Origin: VAXT01 sp963850415
GTDB taxonomy: Bacteria > Actinomycetota > Thermoleophilia > Gaiellales > Gaiellaceae
DNA length: 64,000 bases
NCBI GenBank assembly: GCA_963850415.1
Contig: CAWKLE010000002.1
Coordinates: 496,001-560,000 of the forward strand
Direction: 5' to 3'
Shown here one piece after another: positions 9,870 through 17,344 of the stretch (position 1 is its first letter; every line of letters starts with the position of its first letter). Position numbers and translations under genes: made by a program. Below the pieces are notes generated by a model that was not told where the DNA came from, did no database searches, and saw only the letters and a list, made by a program, of their open reading frames with translations.

Positions 9870-10015
9870 GTCGGAGCCGGGCTTTGCCCGGCGGGAGGCT
9901 CGTGGTCGCCGAGCACCGTGTGGATCCCGGAACCAGTCGCCGGCTCCTGGAGCAGTTGTAGCTCGCGCCCGCTCTGAAGGAGGGAGCACACGAGGGAACC
10001 AGGGGTTCCCTCGTG
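9870..10015 (+). repeat. Structured intergenic repeat, copy A
   Basis: The copy begins GGAGCCGG with a local hairpin GCCGGGC-TTT-GCCCGGC (9876-9892). It continues to CCGGCTCC (9940-9947), which is complementary to the first GGAGCCGG 60 nt earlier, then AAGGAGGG. It ends in a perfect 12-bp hairpin, CACGAGGGAACC-AGG-GGTTCCCTCGTG (9989-10015). Copy B at 33211-33354 shares all these parts and copy C near 14255-14307 shares the last. The final hairpin lies exactly between the convergent ends of gcvPB and the gene at 10016-10237, so it may also act as a bidirectional terminator. Confidence 0.6.
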
Positions 10016-10237
10016 CTAAAGGAGATCGATATCGATTTCCGGCTCGGTCAGCCAGCCGCGGCGTTCACGCTGGCGGCGGAGCCACCAGTAGGCGAGCGCG
10101 ACGAACAACAGCCCCCCGAGCAGTCGCACGTCCGCCCAGGCAAGGGCGAACCAGAACACGACGACCGAGGCATACGTTGCCCAGCGGAAGAGACGATCTT
10201 TTTGGAACAGGCGCCACAGAGAGACGGCAAGATTCAT
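10016..10237 (-). CDS. Small two-helix membrane protein, unknown function
   Basis: The product is a 73-residue protein with a basic N-terminus (WRLFQKDRLFRW), two hydrophobic helices (YASVVVFWFALAWADV and LLGGLLFVALAYWWL) and an acidic C-terminus. I do not recognise a family. The ATG at 10237 is preceded by GAGGG at ribosome-binding distance, and codon use is consistent with coding. The TAG stop abuts the GGAACC hairpin of repeat copy A. Divergent from the DUF4389 gene. Confidence 0.55.
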   Translation of the reverse strand: MNLAVSLWRLFQKDRLFRWATYASVVVFWFALAWADVRLLGGLLFVALAYWWLRRQRERRGWLTEPEIDIDLL

Positions 10238-10317
10238 GCGCCCTCACTTGGGTTGCGGACGCTCTCATGATGGGTGCACCTGTGGGAAACGTCTATCCCC
10301 TATGCGAGGGCCAACGC

Positions 10318-10323
10318 TAGGAT
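10318..10323 (+). promoter_or_regulatory. -10 element of the DUF4389 gene
   Basis: TAGGAT lies 9 nt before ATG 10333, which suggests a leaderless or near-leaderless transcript. No convincing -35 is seen. Confidence 0.35.
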
Positions 10324-10332
10324 CGGCGACCG

Positions 10333-10956
10333 ATGACTGACGTCGTCGCACGGGAGGAGGAGCAGCCGGCGCCGCCTCCAGTCGAGCCTCCGCGGCCGCA
10401 CCCGGTCCGGCTCGTCGATCACGACGACCTGAAGCGCTCGCGGCTGACCGTCCTCGTCCGACTGCTGCTCGTGCTGCCGCATCTGATCTGGCTCCAGCTC
10501 TACACGCAGGTCGCGTTCTTCGTCGCGCTCGCGAACTGGATCGTCACGCTGATCAAAGGGCGATCGCAGCAACGCATGCACCGCTGGCTCGTGCGCTACC
10601 TGCGCTACACGGTCTACGTCTACTCGTACCTGTACCTGCTCGCGAATCCGTATCCGCCGTTCCACGGCGACCAGCGGAGCTACAAGATCGATCTCATCGT
10701 GGAGGGCCCGGACGACCAGCGCAGGCTCGTGACCGCATTCCGGCTCGTGCTCGCGATTCCGGCGTTCGTGCTCAGCTGGGTGCTGAGCGTGGTCCTGCAG
10801 GTGATCGCCCTGCTCGACTGGTTCATCGCGATCTTCAGCGGCCGCATCCCGCGCGGGATGGAGCAGCTCGGGCTGTACTGCCTGCGCTATCAGACACAGC
10901 TCTACGCGTACCTGCTCGTGCTCACCGACCGGTACCCGACCACGGCGGGCAACTGA
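10333..10956 (+). CDS. DUF4389 domain membrane protein
   Basis: The 207-residue protein has a Pro-rich cytoplasmic start and then two copies of the DUF4389 unit: a membrane helix with Leu-Pro (VRLLLVLPHLIWL; FRLVLAIPAFVLS), a second helix, a Gly-Arg turn (KGRSQQRM; SGRIPRGM) and a YLRY...YSYLYLLANPYPPF-type end. The function of this family is unknown; it is frequent in actinobacteria. It is followed one base after its stop by the threonine aldolase gene, so the two may be co-transcribed. Confidence 0.75.
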   Translation: MTDVVAREEEQPAPPPVEPPRPHPVRLVDHDDLKRSRLTVLVRLLLVLPHLIWLQLYTQVAFFVALANWIVTLIKGRSQQRMHRWLVRYLRYTVYVYSYLYLLANPYPPFHGDQRSYKIDLIVEGPDDQRRLVTAFRLVLAIPAFVLSWVLSVVLQVIALLDWFIAIFSGRIPRGMEQLGLYCLRYQTQLYAYLLVLTDRYPTTAGN

Positions 10957-10957
10957 C

Positions 10958-12031
10958 GTGGTCGATCTCCGCTCCGACACGGCGACGAAGCCGACGCAGG
11001 CGATGCGGGAGGCGATCGCGAACGCCGAGGTCGGTGACGAGCAGATCCGCGAGGACCCGACCGTCAACGAGCTCGAGCGGCGCGCGGCCGAGCTCCTCGG
11101 TCAGGAGGACTCGGTCTTCGTCCCGACCGCGACGATGGCGAACGAGATCGCGCTGCGGGTGCTCGGCGAGCCCGGCGACGAGCTGATCGCCGAGGAGCTG
11201 TCGCACATCCTGATCGCCGAGCTCGGAGGCCCGGCGGTGCATGCGGGGCTGATGACGCGGCCGCTTCCGTCCGTGGCCGGGCAGTTCACGACCGACCAGG
11301 TGCGCGCGGCAGCACGGAAGGGCGACCTCGGCCACGTGCCGACGACGCGCATCGTGGCGATCGAGAACACGCACAACGCCGCCGGAGGTCGCGTCTGGCC
11401 GCTGGCCGACGTCGAGGCAATGGCAGAGACCTGCCGCGAGCTCGACCTGCGGTTGCACCTCGACGGCGCGCGCCTGTTCAACGCCGCCGTGGCGAGCGGG
11501 GTGGAACCGTCGGCGATCGCCGGCCATGCAGACACGGCCACGATCTGCTTCTCGAAGGGGCTCGGCTGTCCGCTCGGCGCGATCGTCGCGGGCTCGGCCG
11601 AGCGCATGGTGCGGGCGCGGCGCTTCAAGCACCAGTTCGGAGGCGCGATGCGTCAGGCCGGGATCGTCGCGGCCGCATGCGTGTACGCGCTCGACCACAA
11701 CGTCGACCGGCTGGCCGAGGACCACACGCGCGCCCGTCGGCTCGCGGAGGCGCTCCACGACGCCGGGGTCGCGGTCGACCTCGAGCGCGTCGAGACGAAC
11801 TTCGTCCAGCTCGACGTCGGATCGATGGGCATCACAACCGGCGACGCGACCGAGCGGCTGCAGGCCGAAGGAGTGCGCGTCTCGGGAACGCTTCACCCCG
11901 GTGTGCTCCGCGCCGTGACGCATCTCGGGATCGGCGACGACGACATCGACCACGCGATCGAGGCGATCCCCCGCGCGCTGGGCGCTCAGCGATCGCCCGA
12001 GATGAAGAACGCAACGGCGACGACCACGTAG
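10958..12031 (+). CDS. ltaE: Low-specificity L-threonine aldolase
   Basis: This is a PLP fold-type I enzyme that cleaves L-threonine or L-allo-threonine to glycine and acetaldehyde. The 357-residue protein starts VDLRSDTATKPT, the family hallmark, and has ENTHNAAGG, HLDGARLFNA and the PLP lysine (Lys200) in FSKGLGCPLG. It could supply glycine to the nearby gcv operon, though it is not in the same transcript. The start is GTG 10958. Its last 46 nt overlap the converging antiporter gene. Confidence 0.92.
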   Translation: MVDLRSDTATKPTQAMREAIANAEVGDEQIREDPTVNELERRAAELLGQEDSVFVPTATMANEIALRVLGEPGDELIAEELSHILIAELGGPAVHAGLMTRPLPSVAGQFTTDQVRAAARKGDLGHVPTTRIVAIENTHNAAGGRVWPLADVEAMAETCRELDLRLHLDGARLFNAAVASGVEPSAIAGHADTATICFSKGLGCPLGAIVAGSAERMVRARRFKHQFGGAMRQAGIVAAACVYALDHNVDRLAEDHTRARRLAEALHDAGVAVDLERVETNFVQLDVGSMGITTGDATERLQAEGVRVSGTLHPGVLRAVTHLGIGDDDIDHAIEAIPRALGAQRSPEMKNATATTT

Positions 12032-13026
12032 AGCAGGATCAGCGCGGCGCCGTCCCGCCTGCTCGACTTGCGGTCGACGAAGAACGCTCCCACGACGAGC
12101 GCAGAGCCGCCCAGCGCGCCGATCTCCACCGGCCTGAAGGAGAACGCGAGCGGATGGATCGCCCACGAGAGCAACGCGACCGCCGGGATCAGGAACACCG
12201 CGACCTGGGCGCCGGACGAGAGCGCGATCTCCGCCGCCAGGCTCACCTTGCCGCGATGCGCGACGACGACCGCCCCGCCGTGCTCGGCTGCGTTGCCGAC
12301 GATCGCCACGATCACGGCCGCGACGAAGAAGTCCGACAGGTGAGCCTTCTCCGCGAACGTCTCGATCGAGCCGACGAGGATCTCCGCGATCAGCGCTGTG
12401 ACCACGGTCGCGGCGGCGAGGACTCCGACCGCGGTCGACAAGGCCCAGAACCCTGTGTCGTCCTCGGCCGCGACGTGCCGCGCGCGGTGCCGGCGGAGCT
12501 GCCACCACGTGACGCCGACGTAGAGCACGAGCAGGAAGATCGCCACGGGAATCGAGAGCACGGCGAGTGAATGGCGCGTCGGGTCTCCGTGCCAGCTCGG
12601 AATCGCGGGCACGAGGAAACCGACGGTCGCGACGAGGATCAGCGAGAGCCAGACGAAGCTCGACTGCCGGTCGAGGCGCATGTCGCCGGTGCCGACGAGG
12701 AGCGAGAAGCCGAGGACGAGCAGGATGTTGCCGACGACGCTCCCCGTCAACGAGCCGCGCACGACCTCGGTCAGCCCCTTGTTGATCGCGAGCAACGAGA
12801 TGATCAGCTCGGGCGCATTGCCGAAGGTCGCGTTCAGGAATCCACCGATGCCCGGGCCGGTGTGATGCGCGGCGTGCTCCGTCGCCTCACCGATCAGCCA
12901 GGCGAGCGGGACGAGCGCGAGCGAGGCGAGGACGAACAGCTCGACATCGCCGAGGTCGAGCAGGAAATCGGCAGCGATCGTGACGGGGGCGAGGGCGAGG
13001 GAGCCCCAGAGGATCTTCCGCGCCAC
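11986..13026 (-). CDS. cax: Ca2+/H+ antiporter (CaCA family)
   Basis: This is an integral membrane exchanger predicted to export Ca2+ in exchange for protons. The 346-residue protein has about 10-11 membrane helices in two inverted halves. Each carries the alpha-repeat: GGFLNATFGNAPELIISLLA in the first and VAIVGNAAEHGGAVVVA in the second, with the essential GNAPE and GNAAE acidic residues. The GTG start at 13026 is 6 nt from a TAACCT -10 that overlaps the -10 of the divergent HAD gene. The C-terminal end overlaps ltaE tail to tail. Confidence 0.92.
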   Translation of the reverse strand: MARKILWGSLALAPVTIAADFLLDLGDVELFVLASLALVPLAWLIGEATEHAAHHTGPGIGGFLNATFGNAPELIISLLAINKGLTEVVRGSLTGSVVGNILLVLGFSLLVGTGDMRLDRQSSFVWLSLILVATVGFLVPAIPSWHGDPTRHSLAVLSIPVAIFLLVLYVGVTWWQLRRHRARHVAAEDDTGFWALSTAVGVLAAATVVTALIAEILVGSIETFAEKAHLSDFFVAAVIVAIVGNAAEHGGAVVVAHRGKVSLAAEIALSSGAQVAVFLIPAVALLSWAIHPLAFSFRPVEIGALGGSALVVGAFFVDRKSSRRDGAALILLYVVVAVAFFISGDR

Positions 13027-13031
13027 GCGGC

Positions 13032-13038
13032 TAGGTTA
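13032..13038. promoter_or_regulatory. Shared bidirectional -10 between cax and the HAD gene
   Basis: On the plus strand TAGGTT (13032-13037) is 6 nt before ATG 13044. On the minus strand TAACCT (13038-13033) is 6 nt before GTG 13026. One 7-bp stretch thus offers a -10 in each direction, both at leaderless spacing. Confidence 0.45.
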
Positions 13039-13043
13039 TCGCG

Positions 13044-13769
13044 ATGCTCCGCGCCGTCCTCTTCGATTGGGGCGACACGCTCATGGAGTTCCGGTTCGAC
13101 GAGGAGCTCATGGCGGACGCGTTCCAGGCTGGTCTGAAGGCGCTCGATCGCGACGATCTTGCACCTGGCCAGGAGGTGCTTGCGCACTTCCGCGAGCAGT
13201 TCGAGCCGCTGTTCTGGGTCCCGGGGACGCTCGAGGAGGTCGAGTATCCGGGTGTCATTCGCGAGACGCTCCGGCACTTCGGCGTCGAGGTCTCGGACGA
13301 GGAGCTGGACCGCTTTCTCGAGGCCGAGCACGAGGCGTGGCAGCCGGCGCGTGTGCTCGGCGCGACGACCCACGCCATGCTCGAGTCGCTTCGGTCGCGC
13401 GGCCTCAAGCTCGGGTTGGTCTCGAACGCGTTCGACCCGGGCTGGTTGCTGCATCGCGATCTTGAGCAGATGGGGATCGCGGAAAGGATCGACTTTGCGG
13501 TGTTCTCCTCCGAGGTCGGAAAGCGCAAGCCGCACCCAGAGATCTTCGAGCGAGCGCTGGCCGCGCTCGGCGCGGAGGGCGAGGAGTCGCTCTTCGTCGG
13601 CGACCGGCTGTTCGAGGACGTTCGGGGCGCCGACGCGCTCGGGATGACGACCGTTCAGGCCCTGTGGTTCCGCGCCGACGAGAACCCGGACGGGGCGGAG
13701 CCGGACCACCAGGCGTTCACGCAGATGGATGTTCTGAACATCGCCGACCGGCTCCTCGGCTCCGCCTGA
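13044..13769 (+). CDS. HAD-superfamily hydrolase
   Basis: This is a cytoplasmic phosphatase-type hydrolase of the haloacid dehalogenase superfamily. Motif I is DWGDTL (catalytic Asp followed by Gly-Asp in place of the usual DxD). Motif II is in GLVSNAF, the conserved lysine is in GKRKPHP, and motif IV is FVGDRLFEDVRGA. The helical cap between motifs I and II places it in subfamily IA. The 241-residue length is typical. The substrate cannot be told from sequence. Confidence 0.88.
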   Translation: MLRAVLFDWGDTLMEFRFDEELMADAFQAGLKALDRDDLAPGQEVLAHFREQFEPLFWVPGTLEEVEYPGVIRETLRHFGVEVSDEELDRFLEAEHEAWQPARVLGATTHAMLESLRSRGLKLGLVSNAFDPGWLLHRDLEQMGIAERIDFAVFSSEVGKRKPHPEIFERALAALGAEGEESLFVGDRLFEDVRGADALGMTTVQALWFRADENPDGAEPDHQAFTQMDVLNIADRLLGSA

Positions 13770-13837
13770 CCAAGCATTTTCAAATGCGGTTGTCAAGTCT
13801 TGCGGATCGTGGCGCGTGCCCCGAAAATGATCGCACG

Positions 13838-14248
13838 ATGCGGCGCCTGGAGGTCGTTCCGCAGGAGCTCCCACTCCATCCTCAGGATGAGGTCGGTTGC
13901 AGGCGCTGTGGTGTCCATTGCGACAAGGTGGTCTATCCGTCGGCCTGCGTTGCGCGGGGATGTCCGTTCCTCTACTCGTTCGAGGAAGTGGGCAGGACGT
14001 ACGTCGGGTGCCTGCAGAAGGTGTTCGACGTCGAGATCGACCTCGTGCTGATGCTCGAGGCCGAGCAGCGCGGCCAGTTCGGCGCGGTGCGGGCGAGCAA
14101 GCGGTCGCTGCCGATGTGCCACGTCGAGGTCGAGGCCTGCTACGAGGGCCGGGAAGACGACCTCGGGTGCGTCAACCCGGAGTTCCATGAGATCCCGCTC
14201 GGCGAGCCGAGCTTCCGGATCTTCGCGCAGGTCAGCCCCAACGCGTAG
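13838..14248 (+). CDS. Cys-rich conserved-looking protein, unknown function
   Basis: The 136-residue protein has a cysteine cluster near its start, CRRCGVHC, followed by a spaced C-x5-C (SACVARGC) and a further Cys in VGCLQKV, with two more Cys near CHVEVEACYEG. The CxxCxxxC-x8-C-x5-C spacing could hold zinc or an Fe-S cluster. I do not recognise a family. ATG 13838 is preferred because upstream in-frame sequence is the shadow of the HAD gene and non-coding DNA. A GCATTT/AAATGC dyad (13774-13787) lies upstream. Confidence 0.6.
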   Translation: MRRLEVVPQELPLHPQDEVGCRRCGVHCDKVVYPSACVARGCPFLYSFEEVGRTYVGCLQKVFDVEIDLVLMLEAEQRGQFGAVRASKRSLPMCHVEVEACYEGREDDLGCVNPEFHEIPLGEPSFRIFAQVSPNA

Positions 14249-14254
14249 CGCTGT

Positions 14255-14327
14255 GTCCGCGAAGCGGACCAGTGGAGGGGTCCCGGGGGAACCGGGAGGT
14301 TCCCCGGAGCAAGAGACGGCGTCTCTT
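14255..14327 (+). repeat. Structured intergenic repeat, partial copy C (three hairpins)
   Basis: Three hairpins follow each other: GTCCGC-GAA-GCGGAC (14255-14269), then CCGGGG(G)AACC with GGTTCCCCGG (14283-14307), then AAGAGAC-GGC-GTCTCTT (14311-14327). The middle one, with the preceding GGAGGGG, matches the 3' module of copies A and B. The remaining 150 nt to nfo hold an isolated TTGACA (14334-14339) and TAGGCT (14385-14390) but no gene I can support. Confidence 0.5.
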
Positions 14328-14478
14328 CGCGCGTTGACACAAAGCCGGCACGGTCCGGCGACAGACACGTGCGCCTTTCCCGAATAGGCTGAAAACGGAG
14401 GGAGGCCCGCGGCCGGACCCCGCGGAAGCATGTCTTGTCAGAGCCTGTCTTGACTGGACCCCGGTGAGCCCCGGCGAG

Positions 14479-15348
14479 TCACCGTTTCGCCTTCGACGCG
14501 CGTGGCCTGGTCGCGTGCAGCTTCTTCGCCTTGCGGACCTCGGCCGCGTTCGGGCCGTGCCCATCTTCCCCGGGCACCTCGAGCACCGCGGGCAGGCCCT
14601 GGAGCTTCGGGTGGCGCAGGAACACGCTCAGCTTCCTGCCCATCAGCCCGTCGCCGATGTTCGCGTGCCGGTCGCGATTCGAGCCGAGCGGCATCGCCGA
14701 GTCGTTGACGTGCAGGGCGCGCAGCCGGTCGAGGCCAATCGAGCCGTCGAGCTCGTCCAGCGTCGCGTCGAGCGCCGCCTCATCCGTCACGTCGTAACCG
14801 GACGCGTACAGGTGGCACGAGTCGAGGCAGACGCCGAGCCGCGGATGGCCGCCGAGCCGGTCGAAGATCACGGCCAGCTCTTCGATCGACCGCCCGATCG
14901 TCGCGCCTGTACCCGCGCAGTTCTCCATCAGCAGCCACGTCGTCTCCGAGCACCGGTCGAGCACCTTCTTCATCGCCTTCACGACTCGCTTCAGCCCGGC
15001 GTCCATGCCGGCGCCGAGGTGCGAGCCGACGTGGAACACGACCCCGTCCGCCTCGATCGCGCACCCGACGTCGACGGTGTTCGACAGCGCCGCCACGGAC
15101 TTGTCGTAGAAATCGTCCTTCGGGTTCGCGAGATTGATCAGGTAGAGCGCATGGCACAGGACGCCGTCGATCCCCGCCTCGACGCGCCGCTCCTTGAACC
15201 GCTCGAGGTTCTCCGGCGGATGGTTCGTCGGCCGCCACATGCGCGGGCTCTGCGTGAACACCTGCACCGAATCGGCGCCCATCTCCTCGGCCCGGTCGAT
15301 CGCAGTGTGGATCCCGCCCGCCGACGAGACATGAGCGCCGATGAACAC
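14479..15348 (-). CDS. nfo: Endonuclease IV (AP endonuclease)
   Basis: This enzyme nicks DNA 5' of abasic sites in base-excision repair. The 289-residue TIM-barrel protein starts FIGAHVSSAGG and carries the metal ligands of the trinuclear zinc site in HVGSHLG, MENCAGTG, LDSCHLYASGYD, HVNDS and RHANIGDG. The tail is basic (RPRASKAKR). The GTG start at 15348 lies 7 nt from a TATCGT -10. The open frame runs further upstream but that part is the shadow of gltX. It is divergent from gltX with 19 nt between starts. Confidence 0.95.
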   Translation of the reverse strand: MFIGAHVSSAGGIHTAIDRAEEMGADSVQVFTQSPRMWRPTNHPPENLERFKERRVEAGIDGVLCHALYLINLANPKDDFYDKSVAALSNTVDVGCAIEADGVVFHVGSHLGAGMDAGLKRVVKAMKKVLDRCSETTWLLMENCAGTGATIGRSIEELAVIFDRLGGHPRLGVCLDSCHLYASGYDVTDEAALDATLDELDGSIGLDRLRALHVNDSAMPLGSNRDRHANIGDGLMGRKLSVFLRHPKLQGLPAVLEVPGEDGHGPNAAEVRKAKKLHATRPRASKAKR

Positions 15349-15354
15349 GGCCCC

Positions 15355-15361
15355 TACGATA
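15355..15361. promoter_or_regulatory. Shared bidirectional -10 between nfo and gltX
   Basis: Plus strand TACGAT (15355-15360) is 7 nt before the gltX ATG 15368. Minus strand TATCGT (15361-15356) is 7 nt before the nfo GTG 15348. The whole intergenic space is 19 nt, so both promoters must use this site or lie inside the opposite gene. Confidence 0.5.
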
Positions 15362-15367
15362 CGGCGC

Positions 15368-16627
15368 ATGCCACCGGTCGTTCGCTTCGCGCCCAGCCCG
15401 ACGGGCTTCCTCCACATCGGGGGCGTCCACACCGCGCTCTTCAACTGGCTCTTCGCACGACATGAGGGCGGCGAGTTCCGGCTGCGCATCGAGAACACGG
15501 ACACGAGCCGCGAGGTCGACACCGCCACCGAGCAGATCCAGGAGTCGCTCCGCTGGCTGGGGCTGGACTGGGACGGCGAGCTCACGTTCCAGCTCGACCG
15601 CATGGAGCGCTGCCGTGAGGAGGCGCAGCGTCTCGTCGGCGAGGGCAAGGCCTATGAGGACGAGGGCGCGATCCGCATGCGCATGCCCGACGAGGGCGCC
15701 ACTGCCTGGGACGACCTCATCCGCGGCCGCATCGAGCAGCCGAACGAGAAGATCGAAGACCTCGTCCTCGTGCGTGCCGACGGCCGGCCGACCTACAACT
15801 TCGCGTCGCCCATCGAGGACTGGCTGGACGGGATCACGCACGTCCTGCGCGGCGAGGACCACATCTCGAACACGCCGAAGCAGATCCAGATCCTCGAAGC
15901 GCTCGGAGCGCCCCTTCCCGAGTACGGCCATCTCGCGAACATCCTCGGCCCCGACGGCAAGAAGCTCTCCAAGCGACACGGCGCGACCTCGGTCGAGGAG
16001 TTCCGCGAGCAGGGCTACATCCCCGAGGCGCTCGTCAACTTCCTCGCGCTCCTCGGCTGGAGCTACGACGACAAGACGACGGTCATGTCGCGCGACGAGC
16101 TCGTCGAGCGCTTCACGCTGGAGCGCGTCGGCGCGAGCCCGGCCGTGTTCGACTTCCAGAAGCTCGACTGGCTGAACGGCGTCTACCTGCGCGAGCTTTC
16201 GCTCGACGCGTACGCCGACCGGCTCGTCGGGTTCCTGCGTGAGCAAGGGTACGACTGGGACGCAGAGCTCGTCCGCAAGGCGGCACCGCTCGTCCAGGAG
16301 AAGATCGCAACGCTCGCCGAGTTCCCCGCGTTCGCCGGATTCCTCTTCCGCGACGTGGAGCCGGACCCGGCGCTCCTCGACGGCGCCGTGCTCGAGCATG
16401 CCGAGCAGACGCTGGCCGAGCTCGAGCCGTTCACGGCCGCGACGATCGAGCAGTCACTCCGAGGGCTTGCAGAGCACCTGGAGCTGAAACCGCGCGATGC
16501 GTTCCAGCCGATCCGCGTCGCCGTCACGGGCTCGAAGGTCTCTCCCGGACTCTTCGAGAGCATCGAGCTCCTCGGCCGCGAGCGGACGCTCGAGCGGCTC
16601 AGGAGCGCCCGGGGGGAAGCGGTTTAG
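15368..16627 (+). CDS. gltX: Glutamyl-tRNA synthetase
   Basis: This class I synthetase charges tRNA-Glu (and often tRNA-Gln where GatCAB is used). The 419-residue protein has the HIGG signature (residues 16-19) after FAPSPTGFL, the RIENTD and DGRPTYNFAS active-site segments, the HVLRGEDH motif and KLSKRHGA. It is about 50 residues shorter than typical GluRS, mainly in the anticodon-binding region. ATG 15368 is preferred to the ATG at 15341 because it matches the family start and the adjacent -10. Genes for tRNA-Glu and tRNA-Gln also lie in this window. Confidence 0.95.
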   Translation: MPPVVRFAPSPTGFLHIGGVHTALFNWLFARHEGGEFRLRIENTDTSREVDTATEQIQESLRWLGLDWDGELTFQLDRMERCREEAQRLVGEGKAYEDEGAIRMRMPDEGATAWDDLIRGRIEQPNEKIEDLVLVRADGRPTYNFASPIEDWLDGITHVLRGEDHISNTPKQIQILEALGAPLPEYGHLANILGPDGKKLSKRHGATSVEEFREQGYIPEALVNFLALLGWSYDDKTTVMSRDELVERFTLERVGASPAVFDFQKLDWLNGVYLRELSLDAYADRLVGFLREQGYDWDAELVRKAAPLVQEKIATLAEFPAFAGFLFRDVEPDPALLDGAVLEHAEQTLAELEPFTAATIEQSLRGLAEHLELKPRDAFQPIRVAVTGSKVSPGLFESIELLGRERTLERLRSARGEAV

Positions 16628-16760
16628 GCGGCGCGAGAGGGTCAAGCGCGCGCTGGAACTCGCGCCAGGCGCGGCGCCGGAAGCCGGGGGTCGGGGCGGC
16701 CCGCCGGAGGTAGATCCGGAGGAAGGTCTCGATCCAGTCGGCTGAGCTCTCGTTTCCCAC
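16599..16760 (-). CDS. Possible small protein (53 aa), unknown
   Basis: A GTG-started frame of 53 residues contains an amphipathic stretch SADWIETFLRIYLRR followed by Arg/Pro-rich sequence ending KPLPPGRS. Third positions are almost all G or C, as in coding DNA here, and it overlaps the gltX end by about 29 nt. I do not recognise a family. It may equally be a chance frame. Confidence 0.3.
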   Translation of the reverse strand: MGNESSADWIETFLRIYLRRAAPTPGFRRRAWREFQRALDPLAPPKPLPPGRS

Positions 16761-16816
16761 GTCTGGGCCGGAAACGGGGCATCGCCCGTTCGAGGTACGG
16801 CTTTGACCCACAAATG

Positions 16817-16837
16817 CCCGCAAAGAGCGGGTTTTTT
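16817..16837 (+). terminator. Rho-independent terminator
   Basis: The stem CCCGC-AAAGA-GCGGG (16817-16831) is followed by six T residues (16832-16837), the clearest intrinsic terminator in the window. It probably ends the gltX transcript and insulates the response regulator. Confidence 0.75.
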
Positions 16838-16892
16838 CTCCACCTGGGCGCAAGGCGGAGTAGGGTGGAGCCGTCTAGCGGTCGACACAAGT

Positions 16893-17297
16893 ATGGGAAT
16901 GTCGATCAACTCGCAGCGGCCTGCGGGGGATGAGGTGGCGACGGTCCTCGTGGTCGAGGACGATCCGGCGCTGCGCATGCTCTGCCGGGTGAACCTCGAG
17001 CTCGAGAACTACCGCGTGCTCGAGGCCGCAACTGTCGACCTCGCCAGCGAGCTCCTCACGCGAGAGCAGGTCAACCTCGTGCTGCTCGACCTGCACGTGG
17101 GCAGCCGCGACGGGCGAGAGCTCGTCCCGATCATCCGGGCGCGGCAGCCGGGCGCGTCGATCTGCCTGCTCAGCGGCACGTCGGTCAGCGATCCGCCGCT
17201 CGACGCGGGCGCAGACGACTTCATCCGCAAGCCGTTCGACCTCGACGTCTTCCGGGCCACGGTCGAGCGCCTCTGCGCAAGCTCTGTCGGGCTCTGA
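16893..17297 (+). CDS. Single-domain response regulator
   Basis: This is a stand-alone receiver domain of 134 residues. The acidic pair is in LVVEDDPA (Asp23-Asp24), the phosphoacceptor is Asp66 in LVLLDLHVG, the conserved Ser/Thr is in CLLSGTS and the lysine is in FIRKPFD. No output domain is fused, so it acts by protein-protein contact or in a phosphorelay. No histidine kinase is adjacent. ATG 16893 was chosen; ATG 16899 is also possible. Confidence 0.88.
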   Translation: MGMSINSQRPAGDEVATVLVVEDDPALRMLCRVNLELENYRVLEAATVDLASELLTREQVNLVLLDLHVGSRDGRELVPIIRARQPGASICLLSGTSVSDPPLDAGADDFIRKPFDLDVFRATVERLCASSVGL

Positions 17298-17308
17298 CCA
17301 GGATATAG

Positions 17309-17337
17309 TTGACAATATCAAGCTTGGCGGTTACATT
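17309..17337 (+). promoter_or_regulatory. Canonical promoter of the M3-like peptidase
   Basis: TTGACA (17309-17314) and TACATT (17332-17337) are 17 nt apart, and the -10 is 7 nt before GTG 17345. This is the best single case for a leaderless transcript in the window. The -35 sits inside an inverted repeat, GATAT (17302-17306) with ATATC (17315-17319), which could be an operator. Confidence 0.65.
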
Positions 17338-17344
17338 GCCAAGA

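Noticed and set aside
16771..16815. tRNA-like T-arm sequence (GTTCGAGGT) before the terminator
   Set aside because: No matching acceptor, D or anticodon arms can be formed around it.
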